Below, in pieces: positions 1 to 8,146 of a stretch of DNA of 64,000 nucleotides (positions are counted from its first letter, which is position 1; the number at the start of each line of letters is the position of its first letter). The DNA is from a virus, in the IMG/VR virus record IMGVR_UViG_3300025132_007932, positions 1 through 64,000 of that record. The stretch is one strand, 5' to 3'. The translations under genes and the position numbers were made by a program. The notes beneath the pieces are model-generated. The model was not told the origin of the DNA, did not search any database, and was given only the letters and a program-made list of their open reading frames with translations.

Positions 1-56
1 TATTAAAAAGAGTAGGGGAAACCTGCACAATCGTCATGTGTTATGCACCGATAGTG

Positions 57-68
57 GTATACGTATAC
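57..68. repeat. 12-bp perfect palindrome
   Basis: GTATACGTATAC reads the same on both strands. It sits about 60 bp before the first TGACA pair. It could be a protein-binding site or chance; A+T-rich DNA makes short palindromes fairly common. Confidence 0.4.
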
Positions 69-126
69 AGTTATGTATTATATGATGGTATATGTAATAA
101 GAGTGTTAATGATTGTGCTAAATGAT

Positions 127-217
127 TTGACAGTTTCTTGACAGGTGTGCGGGGGTGGTCCCCCCTACCCCCCTACTCCCCGGGATGTATGTCCCAGTAA
201 CTGACATATCCCTGACA
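127..217. promoter_or_regulatory. Two pairs of TGACA hexamers, each spaced 11 bp
   Basis: TTGACA occurs at 127-132 and 138-143, and CTGACA at 201-206 and 212-217. In both pairs the repeats are exactly 11 bp apart, about one helical turn, so a bound protein would see them on the same face. The two pairs flank the G/C tract. No -10 box lies at the right distance from either TTGACA, so these look more like operator or iteron sites than -35 boxes. Function is inference. Confidence 0.35.
151..181. repeat. G/C homopolymer tract with hairpin
   Basis: A run of five G (151-155) is followed by C runs at 160-165, 168-173 and 178-181. GGGGG and CCCCC can form a 5-bp hairpin with a 4-nt loop. On the minus strand there are three long G runs, one short of a classical intramolecular G-quadruplex. 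No T run follows, so it is not a standard intrinsic terminator. Confidence 0.5.
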
Positions 218-280
218 AGCCGGCTAAGGTCGTTTTCAATACCGCTGAGAATTTTTGAGATATAGGAGACCAAGTAAATT

Positions 281-400
281 ATGAAAAAAAGTAAATACAA
301 ATACACGTGTTGGCATTGCGCGACAGGTATGGTAATAAAGCTGCCGGCAGTCTGTCCGGAGTGTGAGCGTATATTGACCGAAGAGGTAAAAAGAAAATAG
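281..400 (+). CDS. Small zinc-ribbon protein (39 aa)
   Basis: The gene starts at an ATG with an upstream TAGGAGAC ribosome-binding site and ends in TAG. The 39-aa product carries a CWHC motif at residues 10-13 and a CPEC motif at about residues 25-28. Two CxxC knuckles about 11 residues apart are the layout of a minimal zinc ribbon. It is Lys-rich at both ends. A zinc-binding, possibly nucleic-acid-binding, role is inferred from the cysteines alone; no specific family is recognised. Confidence 0.65.
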   Translation: MKKSKYKYTCWHCATGMVIKLPAVCPECERILTEEVKRK

Positions 401-418
401 ACGTCAGCTAATTAGTAG

Positions 419-679
419 GTGGGACTACTAGAGGACGTGAAAGACTTTTTCGAGATACCGCCTAAACATAATTTGAAAGTTGGCGACTTAGTAACGTGCA
501 CGTGCCATGGCGGAGTCGCAATTGTCCTAGCGTTATATGACAGTCCCAGGGATTTAACCGATCCTAAAATGAATATGGCAAAATTATGGTGGATTAGAAG
601 GGCGTATCCGAATATGGAACGTGTATGGATGCATACTATAAAGCGCCTAAGACCATATGGTCAATTGACGAAAGATTAA
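419..679 (+). CDS. Small GDLV-type protein
   Basis: An 86-aa protein of unknown function starting at GTG with no clear Shine-Dalgarno sequence. Residues 21-38 read KVGDLVTCTCHGGVAIVL, the 'GDLV ... GIVL' beta-strand pattern that recurs in several small proteins of this window and suggests a compact SH3-like barrel. The C-terminal part is basic and aromatic (KLWWIRRAYPNMERVW). It opens a run of small genes at the left end. Confidence 0.6.
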   Translation: MGLLEDVKDFFEIPPKHNLKVGDLVTCTCHGGVAIVLALYDSPRDLTDPKMNMAKLWWIRRAYPNMERVWMHTIKRLRPYGQLTKD

Positions 680-735
680 TCCCGTGCGCGGAAACGAGTC
701 CGGGCATATTTCTGGATATTGTGCATATATAATAT

Positions 736-969
736 GTGACCGGTTCTACTGACTATATATACCAAATTGGCGACTTAGTGACGTTCATAGGGTACAAGTA
801 CTCACCAGATTATGTGTATGTTACCAGACGTGAAGAAACGTTGGGTATTGTCCTCGGTACAGTACCAGGATATTTGTCAGATATCATGTACGAAATTTAT
901 TGGTTCAAGCGGAATAAAGTAGAACCAGCTGTGGTAAATAATTTAAAGCTGGTTCATCGTGCATCTTAA
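736..969 (+). CDS. Small GDLV-type protein
   Basis: A 77-aa protein of unknown function with a GTG start. It has the pattern QIGDLVTFIGYKY near residue 10 and ETLGIVLGTVPG around residues 34-45, then MYEIYWF, as expected for an SH3-like small barrel. No Shine-Dalgarno is visible. A TATAAT hexamer lies at 728-733 but is too close to the start codon to be its promoter. It belongs to the dispersed paralogue set described in the findings. Confidence 0.6.
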   Translation: MTGSTDYIYQIGDLVTFIGYKYSPDYVYVTRREETLGIVLGTVPGYLSDIMYEIYWFKRNKVEPAVVNNLKLVHRAS

Positions 970-1005
970 AGATTTTTCGTACTATTTATAGAGGGAGTTG
1001 AAAGT

Positions 1006-1272
1006 ATGCTGTCTAAAAGTGATATTGAAACAATCTTGTTAGAGGAACTTTCTTCTACCGATAAGAGCGAAATAAAAACCTTAATTGCGAAAGAGCTTGA
1101 TAGGACACTTAAGAAGGAACTGAAAAAAGCCTTAGAAGAAGAACTAGAAAAAGCTTTGGGCTCTAAGGAAACAAAAGATAGTATTGCCGATATCACAAAA
1201 AAGGTAATGAAGAAGCTTTATAAGGATCTTTCTCTGCAACACCCTTATATTATCGATCGAATTAAAGTATAA
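1006..1272 (+). CDS. Conserved-looking helical phage protein
   Basis: An 88-aa protein with a good ribosome-binding site (GAGGGAG) before the ATG. It is almost entirely charged helix: repeated KELDRTLKKELKKALEEELEKAL in residues 26-48, cut by charged positions every 3-4 residues, then a C-terminal KKVMKKLYKDLSLQHPYI. Similar helical proteins ending in a 'KKLYK.L' motif are common in T4-like marine phages (recalled, not searched). It probably oligomerises through a coiled coil. Function unknown. Confidence 0.65.
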   Translation: MLSKSDIETILLEELSSTDKSEIKTLIAKELDRTLKKELKKALEEELEKALGSKETKDSIADITKKVMKKLYKDLSLQHPYIIDRIKV

Positions 1273-1305
1273 TTAGAAAGCTTTTAAATGTGCTAATTAC
1301 GGCAT

Positions 1306-1563
1306 ATGTCCGAGTTATTACACAAACTAACTTTGAAAGCTGGAGACATCGTCGTTGATAAAACCACCGGGGACGTGGGATTGTTGCTTTTTCGCTACGA
1401 CGTGTTACATGATATATACGAGGATGATGAGGTGAAAATATGGGCTTGGGACATTTTATGGTCTGGTCCTGCGACTGATGCAACCAACCGTCGGTCGCCT
1501 TACACTGAATCTGGCTTAATAAACCTTATCGTTGCGGGTGTATTTTTGCATTATGCAACTTAA
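1306..1563 (+). CDS. Small GDLV-type protein
   Basis: An 85-aa protein with an ATG start and no clear Shine-Dalgarno. The core AGDIVVDKTTGDVGLLLFRYD near residues 12-32 matches the beta-hairpin pattern of the other GDLV proteins, followed by VKIWAWDILW where the relatives have a Trp-rich strand. Function unknown; a small SH3-like fold is inferred. Confidence 0.55.
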   Translation: MSELLHKLTLKAGDIVVDKTTGDVGLLLFRYDVLHDIYEDDEVKIWAWDILWSGPATDATNRRSPYTESGLINLIVAGVFLHYAT

Positions 1564-1579
1564 CTTTAGATGAAAAATT

Positions 1580-1849
1580 TTGGAAAAAAATTTGAGTAAA
1601 AAATTTCGCGATTTAGACGGGGAAGTTTGCAACAATGGACCGCATATAGAATTTGCCCACAAGGTCGGTGACCTTGTCAAGGTTCGAACCACAAACTATA
1701 GGGGCGATACTGAATTTAAATATGGTTTTATTGTTGGGGAGCAAGAAATAGAGCAACTGTCAATGTTCCCTATGCTGCCGGTTTATGTTTTTGATTATTC
1801 TGAAATACAAATGCACTATCCCTTGAGCTTGGAAATAATTTCTTCTTAG
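1580..1849 (+). CDS. Small GDLV-type protein, start uncertain
   Basis: About 89 aa. The only in-frame starts are TTG codons at 1580 and 1592, neither with a strong ribosome-binding site, so the N-terminus is uncertain. The core KVGDLVKVRTTNYRGDT and YGFIVGEQEIEQL fits the GDLV pattern, followed by PVYVFDYSEIQ. Function unknown. Confidence 0.5.
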   Translation: MEKNLSKKFRDLDGEVCNNGPHIEFAHKVGDLVKVRTTNYRGDTEFKYGFIVGEQEIEQLSMFPMLPVYVFDYSEIQMHYPLSLEIISS

Positions 1850-1871
1850 CGCGATCGTCCATAGTTACAAT

Positions 1872-2069
1872 GTGGAAAAAATATTTCATAAGATAGGCCG
1901 GATGCTGTTTATTGTAAGCGTTGTGGCCTTTTTTATCAACATATTTCTTCTTGTTTTTGCTAGCACTATTTTGACCGGTGAGGCCTCTTTCGAGCTTTCT
2001 TGTCTTTCTATTATTAACATGATGCTGTTAAGTTTTGTTTTATTAAGGGAGCCAAATCATAAATCGTAA
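1872..2069 (+). CDS. Small membrane protein
   Basis: A 65-aa protein starting at GTG. Two hydrophobic segments, about residues 11-31 and 43-57, separated by a short loop containing TGEASFE, predict a two-helix inner-membrane protein. The N-terminus is basic (KIFHKIGR) and the tail is KS-rich. It immediately precedes the VWA lipoprotein gene, so an envelope role is plausible but unproven. Confidence 0.5.
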   Translation: MEKIFHKIGRMLFIVSVVAFFINIFLLVFASTILTGEASFELSCLSIINMMLLSFVLLREPNHKS

Positions 2070-2082
2070 TAGTTATTAGTGG

Positions 2083-3135
2083 ATGGCGCACAAATTTTTA
2101 TATATCTTGCTATGTTTTTTGACCGTATTGGGCTGCAGTCCCGATTATAGTATTGTTACCGGTAAAACAGAGACCATCATAAAAACTGAAACCGTGGTAG
2201 AAACAGAAACGGTAACCGAAGAGGTTGAGATACCTGTTTATATAGAAGTCGAAGTTCCGGTATATATTGACACCGGGTTTGATGATCCTGGTTTAGTGTG
2301 GGTTGACTCTTTTACTCAACCAAATACTGTAGATGGTATTGACATTTTATGGGTTATTGATACTTCCGGCTCAATGCATAGATTTGATGCTCAGTTAATG
2401 GCCGGTATAGGTGTAATGTTGGGAGCATTGCCTCCCACTAGTTGGCGATTGGCTATGATATCAAATGATCCAATGCGTGCAGTTGCTGAAAATCAGTTTC
2501 CTTTAGTTCCGGGTGATGATGTTGTCGACGCCGAAGCAATGTATAGTGCGATGGGTCGGGGAGGTATGGAAAAGGGTTTTGATGCCGTATATGAGTATAT
2601 TATTAATAATTCATATTCTGGCACTTGGATGAGACCAGATGCGGGGCTTTTAGTGGTCTTTGTCTCCGATGAACAGGAGCAAAGTGACGATCACTTTTCT
2701 GATGAATATGATTTTATTAGTTGGTATGGTGGGCTTCGTGGTGGATCTGTATTTCTTGCTAGTATTGTAAATCAAGAACCAACCGAGTCATTATGTGACA
2801 GTTGGGTTAGTCCAATAGACGTGGGAACAAGATATATGGATGCCACAAATGCGTTTGCTGGCAATATTATCGATATTTGTGCAGACGATTGGACAGCCGG
2901 AGTTGCTGATGCTGCGGCTTCTATTGAGCCTCACGAAAAATGGGAACTTAAGCATCAGGCCATAACAGATTCTGTCAGAGTTTTTATGAACAGCGCACTA
3001 GTAGAACCTGGAATATCAACCTGGTCTTATTCGGAAACGGATAACACGGTTTATTTCCACACTATCCCGCCAGGAAGTACATTAGTAGAGATTGGATATA
3101 GGTATTACGAAGAGGAGGATGACACCGGTGCTTAA
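2083..3135 (+). CDS. VWA-domain lipoprotein
   Basis: A 350-aa exported lipoprotein. Residues 1-18 form a signal peptide ending in the lipobox VLGC with Cys18 as lipidation site. Residues 29-64 are low-complexity repeats of TET and then PVYI units, likely a stalk. A von Willebrand factor A domain follows, with the MIDAS motif DTSGS at 93-97 and a later Asp in FVSDEQ. VWA domains bind ligands through a metal ion. A phage-encoded, membrane-anchored VWA protein would sit in the host envelope. The 3' end overlaps the next gene, a secreted protease, which suggests co-translation and possibly a joint role. Target unknown. Confidence 0.75.
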   Translation: MAHKFLYILLCFLTVLGCSPDYSIVTGKTETIIKTETVVETETVTEEVEIPVYIEVEVPVYIDTGFDDPGLVWVDSFTQPNTVDGIDILWVIDTSGSMHRFDAQLMAGIGVMLGALPPTSWRLAMISNDPMRAVAENQFPLVPGDDVVDAEAMYSAMGRGGMEKGFDAVYEYIINNSYSGTWMRPDAGLLVVFVSDEQEQSDDHFSDEYDFISWYGGLRGGSVFLASIVNQEPTESLCDSWVSPIDVGTRYMDATNAFAGNIIDICADDWTAGVADAAASIEPHEKWELKHQAITDSVRVFMNSALVEPGISTWSYSETDNTVYFHTIPPGSTLVEIGYRYYEEEDDTGA

Positions 3136-3862
3136 ATTATTTACAATCATTTTATTTTTATTAACAGGGGTATCGCATGCAAACGTGTCTGATTACGCAC
3201 CTTCTTTGCCTGTAGATCACATCGAAACGATAAATAGTTCAGTTGAAAAGAGAGTACGGTCAGCTGCTGTAAGAGTTACAGAACCTTTTTCTGGGGGCCA
3301 CGGATCTGGTTCCTACATAAAATACAAAGATGTTAATTTGGTATTTACAGCACAACATGTTGCAGATGGTATTTTAGGAGTAAAATATTTAGTTATACAC
3401 AAACAAGAGTCACATATAGGTACGCTCATATATTCAGACAAAGCAAATGATATAGCTATACTATATTTAGGAACACCGTTCAGAACAATTGAACCAATGA
3501 AATATGAACCTCTAGACAAAGTTGCCAGCGTTGGAACAAATATAATATATTCAGGATACCCTTCATCTCACAAACTTATGTCATTTAGTGGTAGAGTTGC
3601 TGGCTACGCTGATGGGCCGGGTATTGGTAATCATATAATACTTCAAACATACGGCTGGTTTGGGTGTTCGGGTTCTGTAATTTATGATACAAAAGGGCGC
3701 CAAGTGGGTATATTATATGGCGTAGACGTTGAGTACTATCCAGATATGCAAGTTCAAGAAAACATGATTTGGGTGGCGCCAATAACAAAAGTCAATATAG
3801 ACAGGGCCCTTAGAAATTTTTGTAGGGGGTATCAAGGAAAAGATCCCAAAGCTTGTAAATGA
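3128..3862 (+). CDS. Secreted trypsin-like serine protease
   Basis: A 244-aa protein if translation starts at GTG 3128, chosen because AGGAGG (3113-3118) lies 9 nt upstream; the ATG at 3119 abuts that site and is too close. Residues 1-18 are a cleavable signal peptide ending in SHA. The chymotrypsin-like triad is visible: His77 in FTAQH, Asp108 in ANDIA and Ser181 in GCSGS, with normal spacing. The product should act in the periplasm or outside the cell. It overlaps the VWA lipoprotein gene by 8 nt and the Nudix gene by 4 nt, so all three are probably co-translated. Substrate unknown; candidates are host envelope proteins or superinfection receptors. Confidence 0.8.
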   Translation: MLKLFTIILFLLTGVSHANVSDYAPSLPVDHIETINSSVEKRVRSAAVRVTEPFSGGHGSGSYIKYKDVNLVFTAQHVADGILGVKYLVIHKQESHIGTLIYSDKANDIAILYLGTPFRTIEPMKYEPLDKVASVGTNIIYSGYPSSHKLMSFSGRVAGYADGPGIGNHIILQTYGWFGCSGSVIYDTKGRQVGILYGVDVEYYPDMQVQENMIWVAPITKVNIDRALRNFCRGYQGKDPKACK

Positions 3863-4308
3863 AATATAAGTGGAATAAGTTTCTCACGGAAGGTGAGAAG
3901 AAAACAGTAGGAATTGTTGTTTGTCTTAATGATAAGCAACAATTTTTGATTTTAAGGCGTTCTAATATTGATGACAGAGCTGGTTCTTGGACAATACCAG
4001 GTGGACATATCGACGATAAAGATAATTCAATAGAAGCCGGCGCCGTTAGAGAGCTTGAAGAAGAGGCCGGCCTGTCTTGTAAATTAAGTGATTTAAAATA
4101 TCTCGGAGAGCCAAAGAAGGGAAAACACTATTTTTTGACTCAAAAGTGGGCTGGAGAAGTAAATGTCGATATCCCAAATCCAGAGACAGGTGAAATAGAG
4201 CATGATGCATACAAGTGGCTAACGATTAATGATATAAAAGACATAGAAGATACTGAAATTCCGATCTATTTATTGGAGAAAGCTTTGGAAATGTCTAAAA
4301 ATGAATGA
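3859..4308 (+). CDS. Nudix hydrolase
   Basis: A 149-aa Nudix protein, hydrolysing a nucleoside diphosphate linked to another group. The Nudix box is seen as GGHIDD then RELEEEAGL (about residues 48-72); the usual Glu eight residues before the Arg is Asn here, with an acidic stretch just before it, so the loop is slightly altered. Length is normal. The C-terminus overlaps the next ORF by 8 nt. Substrate cannot be told from sequence; phage Nudix enzymes can act on NAD, ADP-ribose, dinucleoside polyphosphates or RNA caps. Confidence 0.8.
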   Translation: MKYKWNKFLTEGEKKTVGIVVCLNDKQQFLILRRSNIDDRAGSWTIPGGHIDDKDNSIEAGAVRELEEEAGLSCKLSDLKYLGEPKKGKHYFLTQKWAGEVNVDIPNPETGEIEHDAYKWLTINDIKDIEDTEIPIYLLEKALEMSKNE

Positions 4309-5347
4309 TTTATATGATAATCTTGACGAAAAAAAGAAAAAAGCCGGCTCTGAGTCAAGCAAAGAGTCTTCCCTAAGAGATTGGTTTGGAAGAAAGGGAG
4401 CTAAAGGCTCCAAAAAAGGCTGGGTTGACTGCAACGCACCCGACGGCAGCGGTGGCTATAAGTCTTGTGGTCGAGGATCCGGCGAAAGTCGTAAAAAATA
4501 TCCCGCTTGTCGGCCGACACCTGGTGCCTGTAAAGAAAGAGGCAGAGGAAAGTCGTGGGGAAAAAAAGGAAAATCTAAAAAAAATGAGGAATTACAAATG
4601 AATTTAGAAAAAATTGTTCGTGAAGAACTTGAAGCAGTTTTTCTAGAGTCTCACTCGAAAGAAGATGAGAAAGAACTTAAAAAAATATCTAAAGAACTCC
4701 ACGGAGCTTCGAAAATGCATAAAGGGCAGGCAGACAGAATTGATAAAATTCTTGATAGCACTGAAGATGACGACTTAAAAGAAGAAAATGAAGTCGACGA
4801 AGGTATGAACTGTGGCTGTGGAAACGACCCTTGTAAAACTTATGGCAAGAATAATGAAAAAATTATTGTTACAATTAAAGAAGAATTAGAGGCTGTTCTT
4901 GACGAGAAGAAAAAGAAGAAAGCCAAGAAAGATGCTTGCTATAATAAAGTAAAATCACGCTATAAAGTGTGGCCTAGCGCATATGCCTCTGGTGCTTTAG
5001 TAAAATGTCGCAAGGTTGGCGCCGCGAATTGGGGTAATTCTAAGAAAGAGTCTCTACAAATCATGATTGAAGATGAATTAACTCAAGTTTTAGATGAAGA
5101 AAAGAAAAAACCTTGCAAACCCTCCAAAGGAAAGCGTTTTGCTAAGCGCGTAGACGGTAAATGTCGCTCATATGGGCAGAAAGGACAAGCAAAAGGCGGT
5201 GGAGACCGTATTAGACCTGGTACTGCAAAGGGCGATGCTTACTGCGCACGATCTGCAAAGATTAAAAAGTGTAAAAATCCCCCTTGTGCTAACGCATTAT
5301 CCCGCAAAAAGTGGAAATGCCGCGGCTCCAAGTCAATGAAAGAGTAA
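4301..5347 (+). CDS. Modular Cys/Lys-rich multi-domain protein
   Basis: A 348-aa protein made of at least three small basic Cys-containing modules: residues about 25-80 (WFGRKGAKGSKKGWVDC ... ACRPTPGACK), about 200-245 (ACYNKVKSRYKVWPSAYASG, a type I recall as DUF5872) and about 270-345 (KGKRFAKRVDGKCRSYG ... CKNPPCANAL). Helical linkers with a common pattern precede modules: IVREELEAVF, IKEELEAVLDE and IEDELTQVLDE. The linkers end in LxE, the T4 prohead-protease cleavage pattern, so the protein may be a processed virion polyprotein (inference). An internal ATG at 4598 has a GAGGA site. Net charge is strongly positive, which suits DNA binding. Confidence 0.65.
   Translation: MNDLYDNLDEKKKKAGSESSKESSLRDWFGRKGAKGSKKGWVDCNAPDGSGGYKSCGRGSGESRKKYPACRPTPGACKERGRGKSWGKKGKSKKNEELQMNLEKIVREELEAVFLESHSKEDEKELKKISKELHGASKMHKGQADRIDKILDSTEDDDLKEENEVDEGMNCGCGNDPCKTYGKNNEKIIVTIKEELEAVLDEKKKKKAKKDACYNKVKSRYKVWPSAYASGALVKCRKVGAANWGNSKKESLQIMIEDELTQVLDEEKKKPCKPSKGKRFAKRVDGKCRSYGQKGQAKGGGDRIRPGTAKGDAYCARSAKIKKCKNPPCANALSRKKWKCRGSKSMKE
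4585..4600 (+). promoter_or_regulatory. Possible internal ribosome-binding site and start
   Basis: GAGGA followed 7 nt later by an in-frame ATG (4598) lies inside the modular protein. Starting there would give a product beginning MNLEKIVREELEAV, exactly at a linker helix and without the first Cys module. Linker positions and the start coincide, which argues for real use, but it could also be chance in a Glu/Lys-rich coding region. Confidence 0.35.
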
Positions 5348-5351
5348 ATAA

Positions 5352-7784
5352 ATGCTAAATGATGAGCAAATTCTATTAAAAACAGCCAATCTTCTGGATA
5401 CTTTGCAAGAAAAGTGCTGGGATGGATATAAACAAGTCGGAATGAAGAAGAAAAGTGGCAAAAATGTGCCAAATTGTGTCCCTGTTAATGAAAAAGTGCT
5501 CCGAGAAGTAACCGAAGACGAGATGCGAGTGCTTGAAGACGTGTTGGACGACCTAAATCCAGCAAATTTACCCTTAAATGACCTTTTTAGCAACAAAATG
5601 CGCGTTGTTATACCGTTTCCGACCACTGATCCAAGTTCAGATCTTGGAAAGTTCTCAGAATTCTTCAGATCTCAAGAGTATGATGTAGATTGGGAGAAAG
5701 GGATGGTGTATGCCGAGCGTGATCTGCGCACATCAGACGATTTTCTTGATACTTTAATGGGTGGATCTGAACCAAAGAAGAAAACTAAGAAGATTCAGAT
5801 GAAAATCGGCAAGCTTTTCTCCAAATTGGCTGATTTAAGCAAAAGAAAAGACGAAATATACCAAAAAGTCTATAAACACATGGATAATGCCAACTATAAG
5901 CTAGCAGATGGTGGACCAGTTAACACACCACGAAGAGTTACCGGAAAAATGCTGAAAGCAGCGCTCGATGAAAAAGAATACGAGAATTTTCAGAGAATTA
6001 ACACTCAAATTAACTTATATGTCGTAAATCCGGGTGTCGCAGGCCCAGCAGGCTATGATTTAACCGATTTAGCCACTAAATACGGCGAATATTGGAAAAA
6101 GAACGCTGGATTCATCAAAAAAGAGATAAATAGCCTTGATAATGACAAATATTCCATTATTATCACTCGACATCCAATAGATGTACTCAGAATGAGTGAT
6201 TTTGACACAATTACTTCTTGTCATTCTCCAGCTAGTCGTCAAAATGCCTATCAATCCTACTATAAATGCGCTGTAGCCGAGGCTCAGGGCCATGGAGCCG
6301 TAGCATACGTGGTTGAGACAGAAGACCTTCTGAGCGCCACTGATACGGGTAATATTGATAGTGCAGAGCAAGAAATTCAAGAAGGCGAGATATTTGCTGA
6401 CGATAAACGTCCATTTAGCGGTGATATTGAGCCAATTTCTCGCACACGCATCCGTCATGTTAGATATTATGAAGGTGACGAGCCTCCAAAGCGTTGGGAT
6501 GATGGACAAGACGTTGGAATGCCCGAAAAGCGCGTCTATGGTGTCGATATTCCCGGTTTAACTAATAGAGTTACTGATTGGGCGAGATCAAACCAAGAAG
6601 AAGTCATAGCAAATATGCCTAAAAATGATAATGGCATTATTGATCTTAATAAATTTATGATTTTTGGTGGCTCTTACGAAGATACTGCAAATGCTGCTGG
6701 TCGTGAAAGATTAATGAGACAGTTATTGGGTGCACAAGCTCTCGTTAGCGGCAATATGAAACAAAACACAGACACTGAAGATGATCTGGATGCTAATTTA
6801 GTTGGCGACATTATCGCACAATACGAAGGGCAGTGCGAAGAGATAATGAATGAGTACAATAATAGGATGGCTCAAACATATTCTGACTATGAAGTTGGAG
6901 ATGATGGTGGTGAGGGTGCTTATATCAGACCCTTCGCAGCATTTATTGCGAAGTGGCCGGTTGATGAGTGGAAAAGACTACCCGGTAATCAAGAAGAAGT
7001 TGTGTGGAACTCTGTCGATGAGGTGATTGCGATATATGGTGATATATTTGAAGACTCCAACAACTATACACCTGTTATTCGTCGTGTTCGCGAAGAAATA
7101 CACTTGACTATGAAGATTAACTTTGAGCATCCTGACATTTATGGTAACGGTTATATGGCAATGCCAGAAGAATACAGAGACGCGCTTGAAAACATTGATG
7201 TAATAATCGACGACAGAAGAGATGCTTTTGAGGCTGTTCTCACTGATTACTTCAAGCGTGAAGGACAAATGGAAGGTGGTACATATATGAATCTTGCTAT
7301 GTCCATCGAAGACGGAGCACTTACCTCATATGAATGGGATCTAGAAACTGATGGAGAATACTCTGAATCATATGAATCGTCTGCACGATATACACACTAC
7401 TATGATCCAGAAGACTTAGGATTGGGGATTGAGGTGCTAAAACAGATTGTTGATTCTCGCGACTTTAGAATTGAATTGAGAAAACAACTTTTAGAAGCGC
7501 CAAGAAAAGAAATAAATACTCAATATTATTTATCTATGAATGCAATAACAGTAGACCAGAGCGGAGAGGTCGCATTTACCGCTGTATTCACGATTAACGC
7601 TGATGAGCCTGACCTTATGGCTGAGTTGTTTCAAGAGCTTGTAGAGGGTGAAATGGACGATGAAGATAACCTTAATGTGATATTTAATAGAGTATTAGCT
7701 CAGTTTGTTAATTCTCGCCGGCCATCGCATATGCAAACAAACGAAAACCTCGTAAAAACGTGGAAAGGATTTCTAAACTCATGA
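5352..7784 (+). CDS. Large protein, likely virion-associated (810 aa)
   Basis: An 810-aa acidic protein of unknown function. Its N-terminus has CWDGYKQVGMKKKSG and VPNCVP, a Cys-flanked motif I recall from T4-like marine phage proteins, and it follows another basic Cys-module protein. No enzyme motif is recognised; the middle is mixed alpha/beta with many acidic stretches. The C-terminus reads ENLVKTWKGFL, which resembles the LLENWRKFI leader of the genes at 8.7-10.4 kb but sits at the opposite end. The gene ends in an ATGA overlap with the next. An internal virion role is an inference from context. Confidence 0.55.
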   Translation: MLNDEQILLKTANLLDTLQEKCWDGYKQVGMKKKSGKNVPNCVPVNEKVLREVTEDEMRVLEDVLDDLNPANLPLNDLFSNKMRVVIPFPTTDPSSDLGKFSEFFRSQEYDVDWEKGMVYAERDLRTSDDFLDTLMGGSEPKKKTKKIQMKIGKLFSKLADLSKRKDEIYQKVYKHMDNANYKLADGGPVNTPRRVTGKMLKAALDEKEYENFQRINTQINLYVVNPGVAGPAGYDLTDLATKYGEYWKKNAGFIKKEINSLDNDKYSIIITRHPIDVLRMSDFDTITSCHSPASRQNAYQSYYKCAVAEAQGHGAVAYVVETEDLLSATDTGNIDSAEQEIQEGEIFADDKRPFSGDIEPISRTRIRHVRYYEGDEPPKRWDDGQDVGMPEKRVYGVDIPGLTNRVTDWARSNQEEVIANMPKNDNGIIDLNKFMIFGGSYEDTANAAGRERLMRQLLGAQALVSGNMKQNTDTEDDLDANLVGDIIAQYEGQCEEIMNEYNNRMAQTYSDYEVGDDGGEGAYIRPFAAFIAKWPVDEWKRLPGNQEEVVWNSVDEVIAIYGDIFEDSNNYTPVIRRVREEIHLTMKINFEHPDIYGNGYMAMPEEYRDALENIDVIIDDRRDAFEAVLTDYFKREGQMEGGTYMNLAMSIEDGALTSYEWDLETDGEYSESYESSARYTHYYDPEDLGLGIEVLKQIVDSRDFRIELRKQLLEAPRKEINTQYYLSMNAITVDQSGEVAFTAVFTINADEPDLMAELFQELVEGEMDDEDNLNVIFNRVLAQFVNSRRPSHMQTNENLVKTWKGFLNS

Positions 7785-8023
7785 GCAAGTATTTGCAAGA
7801 TCCCGAGTATCTTTTTAGTATTGTTACAATGCTTGTAAAAAAGAACGGCGGCAAAATCACAATCACAGAAGAAGAAATGAAAAACGTATCTAAAGGAGAT
7901 TTAATTGGAATGTATTATGAGCCTGAGACAGGAAATCTAATACTCAAAGAGGTTGAGCCTGAAGATATGTTAAAAGCTACTTCAATGGTAAGAGATGATG
8001 TTGACAGAGACTATGATAATTAA
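7781..8023 (+). CDS. Small hypothetical protein
   Basis: An 80-aa protein starting at the ATG inside the ATGA overlap with the preceding gene, an arrangement typical of translational coupling. It has a mixed fold with KITITEEEMKNVSKGD and MYYEPETGNLILK, a likely beta-hairpin. No family recognised. An upstream in-frame ATG at 7760 would overlap the neighbour further and has no better ribosome-binding site. Confidence 0.6.
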   Translation: MSKYLQDPEYLFSIVTMLVKKNGGKITITEEEMKNVSKGDLIGMYYEPETGNLILKEVEPEDMLKATSMVRDDVDRDYDN

Positions 8024-8146
8024 ATGGAGCTAATTATAATCGGATTTGCTTGCTTAAGTCTAGCTGCTTTTATAAGTACCAAAGATTTACCGGATGATAA
8101 ACCGGCAGAGGCAGAATCTGTACAAATAAAGGAGGAGTCAGAATGA
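8024..8146 (+). CDS. 40-aa membrane micropeptide
   Basis: A short gene starting at the ATG directly after the previous stop and ending in an ATGA overlap with the next gene. The product is a hydrophobic N-terminus (ELIIIGFACLSLAAFIS) followed by an acidic, disordered tail (KEESE). One transmembrane helix is likely; a lipobox-like GFAC is present but lacks a basic n-region. The tight packing on both sides supports it as real. Confidence 0.5.
   Translation: MELIIIGFACLSLAAFISTKDLPDDKPAEAESVQIKEESE

Larger units (their letters stand above)
1..280. other. Non-coding upstream region
   Basis: I see no credible gene here. The stretch holds a 12-bp palindrome, two pairs of TGACA hexamers and a G/C tract, each listed separately. 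The G/C tract is much richer in G+C than the surrounding DNA. A regulatory or replication-related role is possible but not demonstrated. Confidence 0.6.

Noticed and set aside
151-181. G-quadruplex on the minus strand
   Set aside because: Only three G runs of four or more are present, so a classical four-run quadruplex cannot form within the tract.
118-306. A 62-codon open frame on the minus strand in the non-coding region
   Set aside because: It runs through the G/C tract and TGACA repeats, has no ribosome-binding site and overlaps the zinc-ribbon gene in reverse.
728-738. TATAAT next to the start at 736 as a leaderless promoter
   Set aside because: The transcription start would fall inside the gene and no -35 box lies at the right distance. 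The same holds for TATAAT at 12230-12235.
4386-4601. A 71-codon frame inside the modular protein
   Set aside because: Different frame, no ribosome-binding site, low-complexity shadow of the basic module.
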